DNA from: Polynucleobacter sp. UK-Gri1-W3
GTDB taxonomy: Bacteria; Pseudomonadota; Gammaproteobacteria; Burkholderiales; Burkholderiaceae
Length of the DNA stretch: 42,440 bases
Direction: 5' to 3'
NCBI RefSeq assembly: GCF_018881595.1
Contig: NZ_JACVQA010000014.1
Coordinates: 80,017 to 122,456 of the forward strand
Part shown: positions 26,922 to 35,779 of the stretch, piece by piece
How positions within the stretch are numbered: the first letter of the stretch is position 1
How the letters are laid out: every line of letters begins with the position of its first letter
Program-made: the position numbers and the translations under genes
The notes under the pieces: model-generated
The model's input: the letters and a program-made list of their open reading frames with translations, nothing else
What the model was told of the DNA's origin: nothing
Database searches by the model: none

Positions 26922-28835
26922 TTAACCGAGGCCCAAAAAAATCGCTAGGTGATAGGTAATAAATGATGCCAAATAGGCCAAGCCGAATAAGTAGCCCAAC
27001 ATAATGACCGGGATTTTCCAGCCCCCAGTCTCGCGCTTGACTGCAGCAATGGTAGATAAACACTGAGGTGCAAATACAAACCAAGCCAGCAAAGAAAGTG
27101 CAGTTGCCAAGGACCAACCGCTAGATATCAATGGAATCAGGGCATCAGCCGCATCCACACCAGAGCTAGATAGTGCATAAACCGTTGCTAAGGAACTCAC
27201 CACCACCTCGCGAGCTGCCATGCCTGGTACTAAAGCAATACTGATTTGCCAATTAAAGCCGATAGGCGAGAACACATGGGCTAAGGCCTGACCAATCATT
27301 CCGGCAAAGCTATATTCGATCGGCGATCCCGTAGCTCCTTCAGGTGGAAAAGGAAAGCTAGACAGCACCCATAAACCAATGGTCATTAACAAAATAATTC
27401 CGCCAACACGACGTAAAAATATTTCTGCTCTTTGCCATAAGCTGATCGCTAAATTACCCAGACGTGGTAAGTGATAGCTGGGCAACTCCATCATCAGTGC
27501 ATTCATCTTAAATTGCTCACTAGTAAAGCGCTTCAGAATCCAAGCAACTACCATGGCGCCCAAAATGCCTGCAAGATAAAGCAAGAACAATACGAGACCT
27601 TGCAAATCAATACCAGCCCATAGCTTTTGCTCTGGAATGAACGCAGAAATCAGTAAGGCATAAACAGGGAGTCGCGCGGAGCACGTCATCATAGGTGCAA
27701 TCAGAATCGTCACCATGCGATCACGCGCATTAGAGATACTTCTAGTAGCCATAATTCCTGGGATGGCACAAGCAAAACTGGATAGTAGCGGAATAAAAGA
27801 TCTGCCTGACAGCCCTACTGATCCCATCACCCTATCAAGCAAGTAAGCAGCTCTTGGAAGGTAGCCGGATTCTTCAAGCAACAAAATAAAGAAGAACAGA
27901 ATCAAAATTTGCGGCAAGAAAATCACCACACCACCTAAGCCCGCCAAAACACCATTGATTAAAAGGCTACGTAACCAACCATTAGGCAAAAATTCAACGA
28001 TCTGACCACCAAGATATTCCACGGCACTCTTGATCAGATCCATGGGTACTGTTGCCCAAGTAAATACGGCCTGGAATATGCAAAAAAGTAATACCACCAA
28101 AATAATGGGGCCAACTACTGGATGCAGTAGCACTGCGTCTAATCGATCGCTTAATTGATCGGGAATAATGCGATCGAGCTTGAGGCTTTGCAGAATTCTT
28201 TTGACTTGAATGTTATCGGTCTCAGTGTGCGCAATATGAGCAGCAACATTCTCAAGGGTGGCATCGCTTGTACCTGTTCGCAAGCCATTCAAATTACGCC
28301 AATCCAGGTTCGATAAAAACTCTTTGATCTCATCAGCACCATGAGATTGAATACCAATACTAGTGAGCACCGGCAATCCGAGCTCATTTGATAAGGCAGC
28401 AGTATCAATCTGCAAGCCTTGGCGCTTGGCGATATCCAGCATATTTAGCACCACAACACAGGGTAAGCCAAGGCGCTTTGCAGCCAATACCAAGCGCAGG
28501 TTGCGACGTAAATTCATTGCACTTAATATGCAGATAACCAAATCGGGGCGCTTCTCACCTTCAGCCCTGCCAAGCAATACATTGCATGTGACTTTTTCAT
28601 CGAGCGATCTTGGATAAAGACTGTATGCACCCGGTAAATCGAGAACGCGAATGTTTTTACCGGACTCGAGGGCTAAGCGCCCTTCTTTGCGTTCAACAGT
28701 GACGCCAGAATAATTAGCTACCTTTTGACGGCTACCAGTGAGTAAATTGAATAAAGCAGTTTTACCGCAATTGGGGTTACCCAATAACGCAACGAGTGGC
28801 TCGTTCGAGTAAAAGTGAACCTTAGATTCAGACAT
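26922..28835 (-). CDS. feoB: Ferrous iron transporter FeoB
   Basis: Inner-membrane Fe(II) permease, about 637 residues. The N-terminal G domain shows G1 GNPNCGKTAL, the G2 threonine in YSGVTVERKEG, G3 DLPGAYSL and G4 NMLD. The membrane part has two gate-like halves with SFACAIPGIMATR and the Cys-containing MTCSARLPVYALL. The ATG at 28835 overlaps the end of feoA (TGA at 28828-28830); an upstream in-frame TTG at 28850 is less likely. No feoC follows. Expected to be Fur-repressed through the feoA promoter. Confidence 0.97.
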   Translation of the reverse strand: MSESKVHFYSNEPLVALLGNPNCGKTALFNLLTGSRQKVANYSGVTVERKEGRLALESGKNIRVLDLPGAYSLYPRSLDEKVTCNVLLGRAEGEKRPDLVICILSAMNLRRNLRLVLAAKRLGLPCVVVLNMLDIAKRQGLQIDTAALSNELGLPVLTSIGIQSHGADEIKEFLSNLDWRNLNGLRTGTSDATLENVAAHIAHTETDNIQVKRILQSLKLDRIIPDQLSDRLDAVLLHPVVGPIILVVLLFCIFQAVFTWATVPMDLIKSAVEYLGGQIVEFLPNGWLRSLLINGVLAGLGGVVIFLPQILILFFFILLLEESGYLPRAAYLLDRVMGSVGLSGRSFIPLLSSFACAIPGIMATRSISNARDRMVTILIAPMMTCSARLPVYALLISAFIPEQKLWAGIDLQGLVLFLLYLAGILGAMVVAWILKRFTSEQFKMNALMMELPSYHLPRLGNLAISLWQRAEIFLRRVGGIILLMTIGLWVLSSFPFPPEGATGSPIEYSFAGMIGQALAHVFSPIGFNWQISIALVPGMAAREVVVSSLATVYALSSSGVDAADALIPLISSGWSLATALSLLAWFVFAPQCLSTIAAVKRETGGWKIPVIMLGYLFGLAYLASFITYHLAIFLGLG

Positions 28836-29073
28836 GCGGGAGAGATTCAACCATAATCATGCGCGCTTCTGATTGACGCAAAGCAAAAGTTGAGGCACCT
28901 ACGCGAACCATATAAGGTCCTTTTCCCAAAAGACCTTTGCGCAATACTGTCACTTGCTCTCCAGGTAAAAAGCCAATATCTTCCAGCTGCCCCTTAATTT
29001 GAGGGGCAGCCTTGGGGGCATTAATGTCACTAACGCGATAAAGACTGCCTAAGTCGACTTGGTCTAAATTCAT
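28828..29073 (-). CDS. feoA: FeoA, SH3-like iron transport accessory protein
   Basis: 81-residue cytosolic protein. FeoA fold pattern: LYRVSDINAPKAAPQIKGQL, then EDIGFLPGEQVTVLRKGLLG and YMVRVGASTFALRQSEARMI. It supports FeoB activity. The end of feoA overlaps the feoB start by eight bases, indicating translational coupling. Expression should be iron-regulated through the upstream Fur site. Confidence 0.95.
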   Translation of the reverse strand: MNLDQVDLGSLYRVSDINAPKAAPQIKGQLEDIGFLPGEQVTVLRKGLLGKGPYMVRVGASTFALRQSEARMIMVESLPHV

Positions 29074-29103
29074 GCAATATGCTTTTTAGCTGGTGTAGAG
29101 GCC

Positions 29104-29132
29104 ATTATAACGACAAATGAGAATGAATATCA
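29104..29132 (-). promoter_or_regulatory. feoAB promoter with Fur box
   Basis: TGAGAATGAATATCA at 29118-29132 fits the Fur 7-1-7 rule TGATAATNATTATCA at 12 of 14 positions. On the minus strand a perfect -10 TATAAT lies at 29104-29109, about 30 bases before feoA; the -35 is weak. The Fur box covers the spacer, the usual position for iron-dependent repression. Confidence 0.8.
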
Positions 29133-29162
29133 TTCGTTTAAAGGGGTATTTAATTAGCAATA

Positions 29163-29243
29163 ATGCGTCATATAAGCCCATCAGAGCTTGATCCAGAACA
29201 AAAAGAGGGGTGATTAATGGGTGCTGATGCACATTCCATTTAA
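29163..29243 (+). other. Two tiny consecutive ORFs in the feoA-modA gap
   Basis: In the gap 29074-29305 the plus strand has a 16-codon ORF (MRHISPSELDPEQKEG) followed, after GAGGGGTGATTA, by an 8-codon ORF (MGADAHSI) with a good ribosome site. They could be gene remains or chance. Nothing else apart from the feo promoter is seen in this gap. Confidence 0.15.
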
Positions 29244-29305
29244 TCTATCTGGCAATGTACCTACCAAAACATTTTTCAGTTGAGGATCAACGGTACTGGA
29301 TCAGC

Positions 29306-30061
29306 TCATTGAGTGGTGTAGCCATATTTTTGCAGAATCAATTTAGCTTGAGGGCCTTGCATAAAACGATATAAATCAACCGCCTCTGGTGGAGCGCCCT
29401 TTATTAGAACCATGCGCTGCTTGATAGGCTCATAGAGATTTGGATCGACTAATAAGAAACTGGTTTGCCTCACAACCTCAGGTGACCTAGCTAGTGACAA
29501 CGCAGTAAAGCCAATGTCAGCGGCTCCGCTGAGTACGTAAGTCGTGGCTGCCCCAATATTGTCGGCATACACCAACTTATCTTTAGCGATATTCCAGAGG
29601 CCCTCTGCTTTTAAATACTGGACCGCTGCTCTACCGTAAGGAGCTAGCTCAGGTTTTGCGATGACCACTTTATTCGCTCTTGAAATGGCTTTGGCCATAT
29701 CTGATTTGCTATCTGAGAGAGCAATACCAGATGATTTTTGAGTAATGATGGCCAACTTACCAATGGCATATACCGCGCCCTCATCTATTGTTCTGCCTTT
29801 ATTAAAAAGCTCAAGCGGGAATTTCTCATCGGCTGCAATAAATAAATTAAATGGTGCCCCATTCATAATTTGCGTGGCAAAGTTACCGGACGAGCCATAG
29901 ACCACTTTCATCTCTGGTTTGCCTAGAGATGGAGATGCCGCCACGATCTCTGCAAAGGCATCTTTCATATTGGCAGCAACAGCAACAGTGGCGGCCTGTG
30001 CAAATGCACCGCCCGAAAAAAATACAAGCGCAGCAAATAAAGTGGCTAGACGCATAGTCAT
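29306..30061 (-). CDS. modA: ModA-like molybdate-type periplasmic binding protein, orphan
   Basis: 251 residues with signal peptide ending GGAFAQA. ModA pattern: TVAVAANMKDAFAEI (oxyanion contacts), VYGSSGNFATQIMNGAPFNL, FIAADEKFP, and VYADNIGAATTYVLSGAADI. It binds molybdate or a related oxyanion in ABC uptake systems. No modB or modC is present nearby, so the partner permease must be elsewhere or absent. It follows the regulator gene at 30113 on the same strand (51-base gap). The start is ATG at 30061 or 30055. Confidence 0.85.
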   Translation of the reverse strand: MTMRLATLFAALVFFSGGAFAQAATVAVAANMKDAFAEIVAASPSLGKPEMKVVYGSSGNFATQIMNGAPFNLFIAADEKFPLELFNKGRTIDEGAVYAIGKLAIITQKSSGIALSDSKSDMAKAISRANKVVIAKPELAPYGRAAVQYLKAEGLWNIAKDKLVYADNIGAATTYVLSGAADIGFTALSLARSPEVVRQTSFLLVDPNLYEPIKQRMVLIKGAPPEAVDLYRFMQGPQAKLILQKYGYTTQ

Positions 30062-30112
30062 ATGAAATGCATTCTAGCGGATACGCTCAACTTTGACGAC
30101 TCAACCTACAAG

Positions 30113-31153
30113 CTACAGCCAATCCTGTATTTGCCGATTGAGGCTAACCGCCTTGTATCCGGGGGTCTCTCCAGAAGTACTTCGTATCTTTCGAATCAGC
30201 TTTGATGATTCTGATTGCGCAGCCATCTCTTTGCTCATGGCGACAAAGAAAATTTCATCCTTAAGCGGCACAAAACCTAGGCCGTTTTCTAAAGCAATAT
30301 TCTTGACGCCCAAGCCTACATCCGCCTTGCCAGCCAAAATGGCGTTGGCAATAGCCGAGTGTGTAAATTCCTCAGCCATATACCCATTAATCTCCAGTGG
30401 ATCGATACCTCCTTCCATAAGTAACGTATCCAATAAGAGTCTAGTACCAGAGCCAATCTGGCGATTAATAAAGCGTACTTTTTTACCCACTAAATCTTCT
30501 ATAGAGATTATATGGAGGGGGTTGCCCTTCTTCATAATCAATCCCTGAATTCGTTTCATGACCGGATAAATTTCAATCTCATTTTTTGAGAGGCGCTGGT
30601 AGATTGCTTTTGAACTCTTTTGATCGGAGACGTGATAACCGGCAATATGCGCTTCATTATTTAAAAGCTTCTCCAAAGATTCTCCAGAGCCGGCAATTTT
30701 TAAATCTATTCCCGCTACCTCTCCTACTGCCTTTTGAATCACTGAATCACTGCTAGAGAAAAATTTCCACCGCAGACTTTCAGACTTTTGAATTTTCTTA
30801 ATTTCTTTTAACAAGATGTCATGGTATTGAGCATCATGCTTTAAGTATCCCGCCTGCATATCCTCAATAAATTGAATCAAAAAGATCCCAAATTCAGTAA
30901 GCTCAGATCCATGACCTTTGGTTCGAATCATTAAAGTCATACCCAATGCATCTTCGACCTGATTCACCTTGCCCCAGGCACCCCGATATGAAGTGCCTGA
31001 TTTTTTACTGGCGACCACTAAAGAACTGCCCCGGCCAATATCCTTGAGCAATTGAGATAGCCAGATAAGGTCTACAGAGCTCTTCCCGTCGGTCTGAGTT
31101 TTAACAATAAGAGTTGGGCGTACTTCAATTTGCATATATGTAATATTTTGCAT
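30113..31153 (-). CDS. ModE-like HTH regulator fused to periplasmic-binding-protein-like domain
   Basis: About 346 residues. The N-terminal winged helix (about 25-105) resembles ModE/LysR: LLKDIGRGSSLVVASKKSGTS, YRGAWGKVNQVEDALGMTLM and HGSELTEFG. The C-terminal domain (about 130-346) resembles the PBP-like domain of COG1910 proteins: AGSGESLEKLLNNEAHIAGY, RFINRQIGSGTRLLLDTLL and AILAGKADVGLGVKNIALE. Likely a sensor of tungstate, molybdate or a cofactor that controls the divergent tupA and perhaps the modA-like gene. The start is uncertain (ATG at 31153 or 31135); an upstream TTG at 31159 is less likely. Part of the 16-bp repeat overlaps this end. Confidence 0.82.
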   Translation of the reverse strand: MQNITYMQIEVRPTLIVKTQTDGKSSVDLIWLSQLLKDIGRGSSLVVASKKSGTSYRGAWGKVNQVEDALGMTLMIRTKGHGSELTEFGIFLIQFIEDMQAGYLKHDAQYHDILLKEIKKIQKSESLRWKFFSSSDSVIQKAVGEVAGIDLKIAGSGESLEKLLNNEAHIAGYHVSDQKSSKAIYQRLSKNEIEIYPVMKRIQGLIMKKGNPLHIISIEDLVGKKVRFINRQIGSGTRLLLDTLLMEGGIDPLEINGYMAEEFTHSAIANAILAGKADVGLGVKNIALENGLGFVPLKDEIFFVAMSKEMAAQSESSKLIRKIRSTSGETPGYKAVSLNRQIQDWL

Positions 31154-31165
31154 ATTCAATAAGTA
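31150..31165. repeat. 16-bp direct repeat, copy 1
   Basis: GCATATTCAATAAGTA, identical to 32038-32053. This copy lies in the regulator/tupA divergent promoter region and also forms one arm of GCATA-N17-TATGC (31150-31176), a possible operator. Confidence 0.85.
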
Positions 31166-31213
31166 TTAATGTATGCGATCATAAGACTTTAATCAACTAC
31201 TTAGAGTGCAAAT

Positions 31214-32038
31214 ATGAAAAAGATGATTTGGAGAGTGCTCCTTGCTACCCTAACGACCTTGTCAGTCACTTCACTTCAAGTTTATGCCCAAGAGAAAAGT
31301 ATTGTGGTCTCATCCACAACCTCAACTGAGCAGTCTGGCCTTTTTAATTACATGCTGCCTATTTTCAAGATGAAAACGGGCATTGAAGTCAAAGTAGTAG
31401 CCGTAGGTACTGGTCAAGCACTGGACATTGGTCGCCGTGGTGATGTAGACGTGGTGTTTGTTCATGACAAACCTGCAGAAGAAAAGTTTGTTGAAGAAGG
31501 CTTTTCAACCAAACGCTACGAAGTGATGTACAACGACTTTGTCTTGATTGGGCCTAAGTCTGATCCAGCAAAAATCGGTGGCGGTAAGGATGTTCAAGTC
31601 GCACTTCAAAAAATTGCTGCGGCACAAGCCCCATTTGTATCTCGTGCAGATAAAAGCGGTACACATGCAGCAGAGCTTCGCTATTGGAAAGGTGCTGGAA
31701 TCGCTCCCTCATCCGGCCAATCTTGGTACAAAGAAACAGGCTCCGGCATGGGTCCCGCTCTCAATACGGCATCCGCAATGAATGGCTACATCTTGGCTGA
31801 CCGCGGCACCTGGCTGAGCTTTAAGAATCGTGGCGATCTCGTTATCTTGGTTCAAGGCGATCCAAAACTATTCAATCAGTATGGTGTGATGTTGGTAAAC
31901 CCCGCTAAATTTCCTCATGTGAAAAAAGCACAGGGTCAAGAATTTATTGACTGGCTTATCTCCAAGAATGGTCAAGATGTGATTGCCAGCTACAAGATTG
32001 ATGGCGAGCAGCTCTTTTTCCCAAATGCCAAGAAATAG
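31214..32038 (+). CDS. tupA: TupA-like tungstate-binding protein, orphan
   Basis: 274 residues with signal peptide ending SLQVYAQ. TupA signature: VVSSTTSTEQSGLFNYMLP, VAVGTGQALDIGRRGDVDVV and FVHDKPAEEKFVEEGF, then SRADKSGTHAAELRYWK. TupA binds tungstate with high affinity for a TupBC ABC importer, but no tupB/tupC follows: a strong terminator starts 15 bases after the stop. Divergent from a ModE-type regulator. Either it feeds a permease encoded elsewhere, or it works without one. Assignment to tungstate over molybdate rests on family pattern. Confidence 0.9.
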   Translation: MKKMIWRVLLATLTTLSVTSLQVYAQEKSIVVSSTTSTEQSGLFNYMLPIFKMKTGIEVKVVAVGTGQALDIGRRGDVDVVFVHDKPAEEKFVEEGFSTKRYEVMYNDFVLIGPKSDPAKIGGGKDVQVALQKIAAAQAPFVSRADKSGTHAAELRYWKGAGIAPSSGQSWYKETGSGMGPALNTASAMNGYILADRGTWLSFKNRGDLVILVQGDPKLFNQYGVMLVNPAKFPHVKKAQGQEFIDWLISKNGQDVIASYKIDGEQLFFPNAKK

Positions 32039-32053
32039 CATATTCAATAAGTA
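32038..32053. repeat. 16-bp direct repeat, copy 2
   Basis: GCATATTCAATAAGTA, identical to 31150-31165. It starts at the last base of the tupA stop codon and runs into the terminator, so the two copies exactly bracket the gene. Confidence 0.85.
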
Positions 32054-32080
32054 AAAAAGCCCGCAGATGCGGGCTTTTTT
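32053..32080. terminator. tupA terminator
   Basis: Perfect 12-bp stem AAAAAAGCCCGC/GCGGGCTTTTTT with loop AGAT. Works in either direction; it ends tupA and could also serve the minus-strand gene ending at 32127. Confidence 0.92.
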
Positions 32081-32126
32081 ATTGCCGGTGGACTACCCGG
32101 CAAACTGCATACTGATTACTGAATAC

Positions 32127-32708
32127 TTACTTCTTAGGTGTAACAAAACCAATAGCTGTGTCGTCAACGAACTCAACCATCACGTCATCACCTGCTTTGA
32201 ATTTCTCAAGACCTAAAACAGATGGGTCCACTTTAACTTTTTGCTTCTCGCCGCTTGGCATTGTGAAAGTAACCATACGTGTCTTTTGATCAATTGTTGA
32301 AATCTTTACAGTGGCATAAACCGTTTCTGTAGTTTCTTCAAACGGCTTAGCAGAACCTTTGCCGGCTATAACTACAGAGCGCAAACCAGATACTCCTGGC
32401 TTTTGATCCTTACCAACAGCAGTCAAACCAACTGCAATCGCTTGAGCATGCTCAACCAAAAATACATCGCCCTTTTTAACTTTATCCAAATCATTAATGG
32501 ATTTAGATACGTTCATTTGCACCAAATTACCGTTAGCATCTTTCAATACAACGATGCGCTTCTTGGCATCTACTGAGTCAACGGTTGCGCTCAAAACTGC
32601 AACATCAGCTGCTAAAGGCATCATCTTTGCAGGAAGTTGTGCAAAAACAGAACTTGCAAAGGCAATGCCAACTGCAGCAAACAAACCAGCTAATAAAGAT
32701 TTCTTCAA
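32127..32708 (-). CDS. Periplasmic protein of two tandem beta-rich repeats
   Basis: 193 residues. Signal peptide ends ASSVFAQ. The mature protein consists of two similar units. Unit 1 has LSATVDSVDAKKRIVVLKDA, VQMNVSKSINDLDKVKKGD and VFLVEHAQAIAVGL. Unit 2 has YATVKISTIDQKTRMVTFTM, QKVKVDPSVLGLEKFKAGDD and VMVEFVDDTAIGF. Each is about 55 residues and looks like a small beta barrel (OB- or SH3-like), joined by a Gly/Lys/Ser linker. No named function recognised. No metal-binding motifs or cysteines are seen. Confidence 0.8.
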   Translation of the reverse strand: MKKSLLAGLFAAVGIAFASSVFAQLPAKMMPLAADVAVLSATVDSVDAKKRIVVLKDANGNLVQMNVSKSINDLDKVKKGDVFLVEHAQAIAVGLTAVGKDQKPGVSGLRSVVIAGKGSAKPFEETTETVYATVKISTIDQKTRMVTFTMPSGEKQKVKVDPSVLGLEKFKAGDDVMVEFVDDTAIGFVTPKK

Positions 32709-32879
32709 GATAACTCCTAATTGAGTAAAAGGTTTCAGACGGGCTCAATTCAGAGCCACAATCCATTGTAACCATGGAAAGTGGCACTTTTGGTGCGGAA
32801 TCGAACTATATGCAAAGCCTAGACAACCCCCTTCTTTGGTAAATTGGGGTTATTAATAGCTCTTCGAGACACCAACCCT

Positions 32880-33317
32880 GTGGAAATACTGATAAAACCG
32901 TGGAATGAAGCGAAAGCGGGCGCTTTTTTGGTGCGCCAGGAAGTTTTTATCCACGAACAAAGAGTTCCGGCCGAACTCGAACTGGATGAATTAGACTCAT
33001 TGGCCACCCATGCCCTCGCCTACATAGATGGAAGCTGTATCGGTACCGGTAGGCTGGTAGATTTAGGTAATGGACGAGCTCAAATTGGTCGTATGGCGGT
33101 TTTAGCCCCCTTCAGAAATCAGGGGGTAGGCAAGCAAATTCTAGAAAAGCTGATTACCCTGGCTCAATCACAAGGAGCAAATTCCATCGTCCTTCATTCT
33201 CGGGTGCTTGCCATTCCCTTCTATGAAAAACTCGGCTTTCAGGCACAGGGTTCTATCTACGATGAGGCGGGTATTCCTCATCGTAATATGATCCTTTTAT
33301 TATCAAATTTGATTTAA
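32880..33317 (+). CDS. GNAT family N-acetyltransferase
   Basis: About 145 residues from GTG at 32880 (an in-frame TTG at 32844 gives 157); no ATG is available. Starting at GTG gives MEILIKPWNEAKAGAFLVRQ, like related proteins. GNAT motif A is IGRMAVLAPFRNQGVGKQIL, the acetyl-CoA pyrophosphate loop being RNQGVG. The C-terminal FYEKLGFQAQGSIYDEAGIP matches the ElaA/YjcF-like subgroup. Acceptor unknown. It is followed after 6 bases by ybgC, so cotranscribed. Confidence 0.88.
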   Translation: MEILIKPWNEAKAGAFLVRQEVFIHEQRVPAELELDELDSLATHALAYIDGSCIGTGRLVDLGNGRAQIGRMAVLAPFRNQGVGKQILEKLITLAQSQGANSIVLHSRVLAIPFYEKLGFQAQGSIYDEAGIPHRNMILLLSNLI

Positions 33318-33323
33318 CAAGCA

Positions 33324-33755
33324 ATGACTACTAGCAACCCAAACTCCCCCGCCTTTACTTACACACATCGCGTTTGCTATTCCGATACCGATGCCGCTGG
33401 ATTTGTCTATCACGGACGCTACCTAGAGATATTTGAGCGTAGTCGCGCAGAGTGGCTTGCTCAGCGTGGCCTTAGCCCAACCAAACTTAGCAACGACATG
33501 AATATCGTCATGCCTGTTCGTGAACTCACGATGAACTTTTATAAGCCAGGCCGTCTTGATGACATGCTGTATATCGATCAAGTGATTGAGTATCGCGGAC
33601 GCACACAGATATCCGTAAAACAAACTGCACAGAGAAAAATTTCAGGGAGTGATGAGTTAGAAATCATTGCCAGCGCCCTATTACACATAGTCTGTGTAGA
33701 TACCAATACCCTCAAACCAAAAGCTTGGCCAGATGAAATATTTCTTGCTAATTAA
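33324..33755 (+). CDS. ybgC: YbgC-type acyl-CoA thioesterase
   Basis: 143-residue hotdog-fold 4HBT thioesterase. N-terminal active-site region RVCYSDTDAAGFVYHGRYLE with the catalytic Asp (TDAAG), then FERSRAEWL. YbgC usually lies in the tol-pal cluster, but there are no tol genes here. The stop codon TAA overlaps an upstream ATG of the next frame. Substrates are probably short- or medium-chain acyl-CoA. Confidence 0.92.
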   Translation: MTTSNPNSPAFTYTHRVCYSDTDAAGFVYHGRYLEIFERSRAEWLAQRGLSPTKLSNDMNIVMPVRELTMNFYKPGRLDDMLYIDQVIEYRGRTQISVKQTAQRKISGSDELEIIASALLHIVCVDTNTLKPKAWPDEIFLAN

Positions 33756-33775
33756 TGTTGGTGAAGGAGCGCAAT

Positions 33776-34354
33776 ATGTCTGATGGAAAATTACTGACCT
33801 TTGTTAAAGAACTCAGCGTTTTGCTTGAGCAGCAACCAAGTGAAGAGCTTGTTTTTACTGATGGTAAAAAAATGCTGGAGAAACTGATTGCAGTAGACGA
33901 TTGGCTACCCGAAGAATTTACCAAACCCCATCCACAGTATTACCAACAATATCTCTTATATGCCGATCCACTAGATCGATTTTCTGTCGTGAGCTTCGTA
34001 TGGGGTCCTGGGCAAAAAACACCCCTGCACAATCACACCGTTTGGGGAATGATTGGTCAGTTGTGCGGTCAAGAAAAAGGCACACCCTACTATCGCCAAG
34101 CGGATGGTAGCTTCAAGGCAGGAGAGGCTTGCGTTAGCCCGCCCGGACACGTTGATACTGTGTCACCAGGCACTCATGACATTCATGTGGTGGAGAACAG
34201 TCTGAGTGATCAGACATCAATCAGCATTCATGTATATGGTGGCAATATCGGGCGTATTCATCGCTCAGTCTTTGATCCTGTCACTGGAGCAGAAAAATCC
34301 TTTGTATCTGGTTACGCCAATACTGTTGTTCCAAATCTCTGGAATCCAGCGTAA
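33776..34354 (+). CDS. Cysteine/3-mercaptopropionate dioxygenase-like cupin
   Basis: 192 residues from ATG 33776, which has AAGGAG 6 bases upstream; the ATG at 33755 lacks such a site. Double-stranded beta-helix Fe(II) protein: the ligand pair is in GQKTPLHNHTVWGMIGQL (His-x-His) and the third His in THDIHVVEN. The C-terminal HVYGGNIGRIHRSVFD is typical of the CDO type I-like group. Likely oxidises a small thiol to a sulfinate; cysteine versus 3-mercaptopropionate cannot be decided. Same strand as ybgC. Confidence 0.85.
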   Translation: MSDGKLLTFVKELSVLLEQQPSEELVFTDGKKMLEKLIAVDDWLPEEFTKPHPQYYQQYLLYADPLDRFSVVSFVWGPGQKTPLHNHTVWGMIGQLCGQEKGTPYYRQADGSFKAGEACVSPPGHVDTVSPGTHDIHVVENSLSDQTSISIHVYGGNIGRIHRSVFDPVTGAEKSFVSGYANTVVPNLWNPA

Positions 34355-34498
34355 TCTGCCAATTCTCAAGCTTTTTGGGGTTGATGACTTAAAATAGAGT
34401 CTCTTACTGCAAACGCTCTAGCGCAGCAGCTCACCCCATTGACCGGGATAGTCGATTTTTAAATACGTTGAGTACGGGTCAATACTTTATTGGTCCCT

Positions 34499-35779
34499 AT
34501 GTTATTTACAGATCTTGGTTTATCAGAACCCATTCTTCGTGCTATTTCAGAAGAAGGCTATACCAGCCCTACCCCGATTCAAGCAAAATCGATTCCCGCT
34601 GTTCTTAAAGGTGGCGATCTTTTAGCTGCAGCACAAACCGGCACAGGTAAAACTGCTGGCTTTACCCTGCCGATTCTGCAACGATTAACTTCAAGTAAAG
34701 CAAGCTCAGGCAAACGTCTGTTGCGCGTCCTAATTCTGACGCCAACTCGTGAGCTAGCTGCTCAAGTACAAGAATCGGTAGTGACTTATGGCAAATACAC
34801 TGGCTTGAAGTCCACAGTGATCTTTGGTGGTGTTGGTGCCAACCCTCAAATTAAAGCTATCGCTGGTGGATTAGATATTTTGGTTGCTACCCCAGGTCGC
34901 TTATTAGATTTGATGTCTCAAAATTGTGTATCCCTCAGGGATATTGAAATCTTAGTTCTCGATGAAGCGGATCGCATGCTCGATATGGGCTTCTTACGTG
35001 ACATTAAGAAAATCTTAGCCGCCCTTCCAAAGCAGCGTCAGAACTTATTATTCTCAGCAACCTTCTCAACAGAAATCAAAGCTTTGGCCGACGGCTTATT
35101 AAATGCGCCTGAGTTAATTGAAGTGGCTCGTAGCAATAGCGCTAACGAGGCGATTGCCCAATTGATTCACCCGGTAGACAGAGCAAACAAGCACCCACTC
35201 CTAGCCCATCTCATTCAGAGCAATGACTGGAAGCAGGTACTAGTCTTTACTCGTACTAAGCATGGTGCCAATAAATTAGTGACTCAATTAGAAAAAGATG
35301 GCATTACCAGTATGGCCATCCACGGCAATAAAAGCCAATCTGCTCGCACCAAAGCTTTAGCGGACTTCAAAGCAGGTAAGTTAACCGCCTTAGTTGCTAC
35401 TGATATTGCTGCACGCGGTATTGATATTGACCAACTCCCCCATGTCGTGAATTACGACCTTCCGAATGTGTCTGAAGACTATGTCCATCGTATTGGTCGT
35501 ACCGGTCGCGCAGGATCAAATGGTGTAGCCGTATCTTTGGTGTGTGTTGACGAACATCAAATGCTCAAAGACATCGAAAAACTCATTAAGCAAAAACTCC
35601 CACAGGAAGTGATCGCCGGTTTTGAACCGGATCCTAATGCCGTGGCTCAACCGATTCAGCTACGTAGCCAACAACACCAGCAATCCAGAAAGCCAAGACC
35701 CGCAGGATCAGGTGGGGCTCCTGCGAAAAAGGCTCCTGCAAAGCGTAGCAGCCCTCCCAAAAGAAGCTTTAACCGTTAA
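34499..35779 (+). CDS. rhlE: DEAD-box RNA helicase, RhlE type
   Basis: 426 residues from the ATG at 34499 ([16 protein letters not shown]). Motifs in order: Q motif [19 protein letters not shown], Ia PTRELAAQ, Ib [65 protein letters not shown]. The C-terminal tail is basic and Pro/Lys/Arg-rich, as in RhlE, which acts on rRNA assembly and mRNA decay. The region 34355-34498 upstream holds no gene. Its TAA abuts the selD remnant. Confidence 0.95.
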   Translation: MLFTDLGLSEPILRAISEEGYTSPTPIQAKSIPAVLKGGDLLAAAQTGTGKTAGFTLPILQRLTSSKASSGKRLLRVLILTPTRELAAQVQESVVTYGKYTGLKSTVIFGGVGANPQIKAIAGGLDILVATPGRLLDLMSQNCVSLRDIEILVLDEADRMLDMGFLRDIKKILAALPKQRQNLLFSATFSTEIKALADGLLNAPELIEVARSNSANEAIAQLIHPVDRANKHPLLAHLIQSNDWKQVLVFTRTKHGANKLVTQLEKDGITSMAIHGNKSQSARTKALADFKAGKLTALVATDIAARGIDIDQLPHVVNYDLPNVSEDYVHRIGRTGRAGSNGVAVSLVCVDEHQMLKDIEKLIKQKLPQEVIAGFEPDPNAVAQPIQLRSQQHQQSRKPRPAGSGGAPAKKAPAKRSSPPKRSFNR

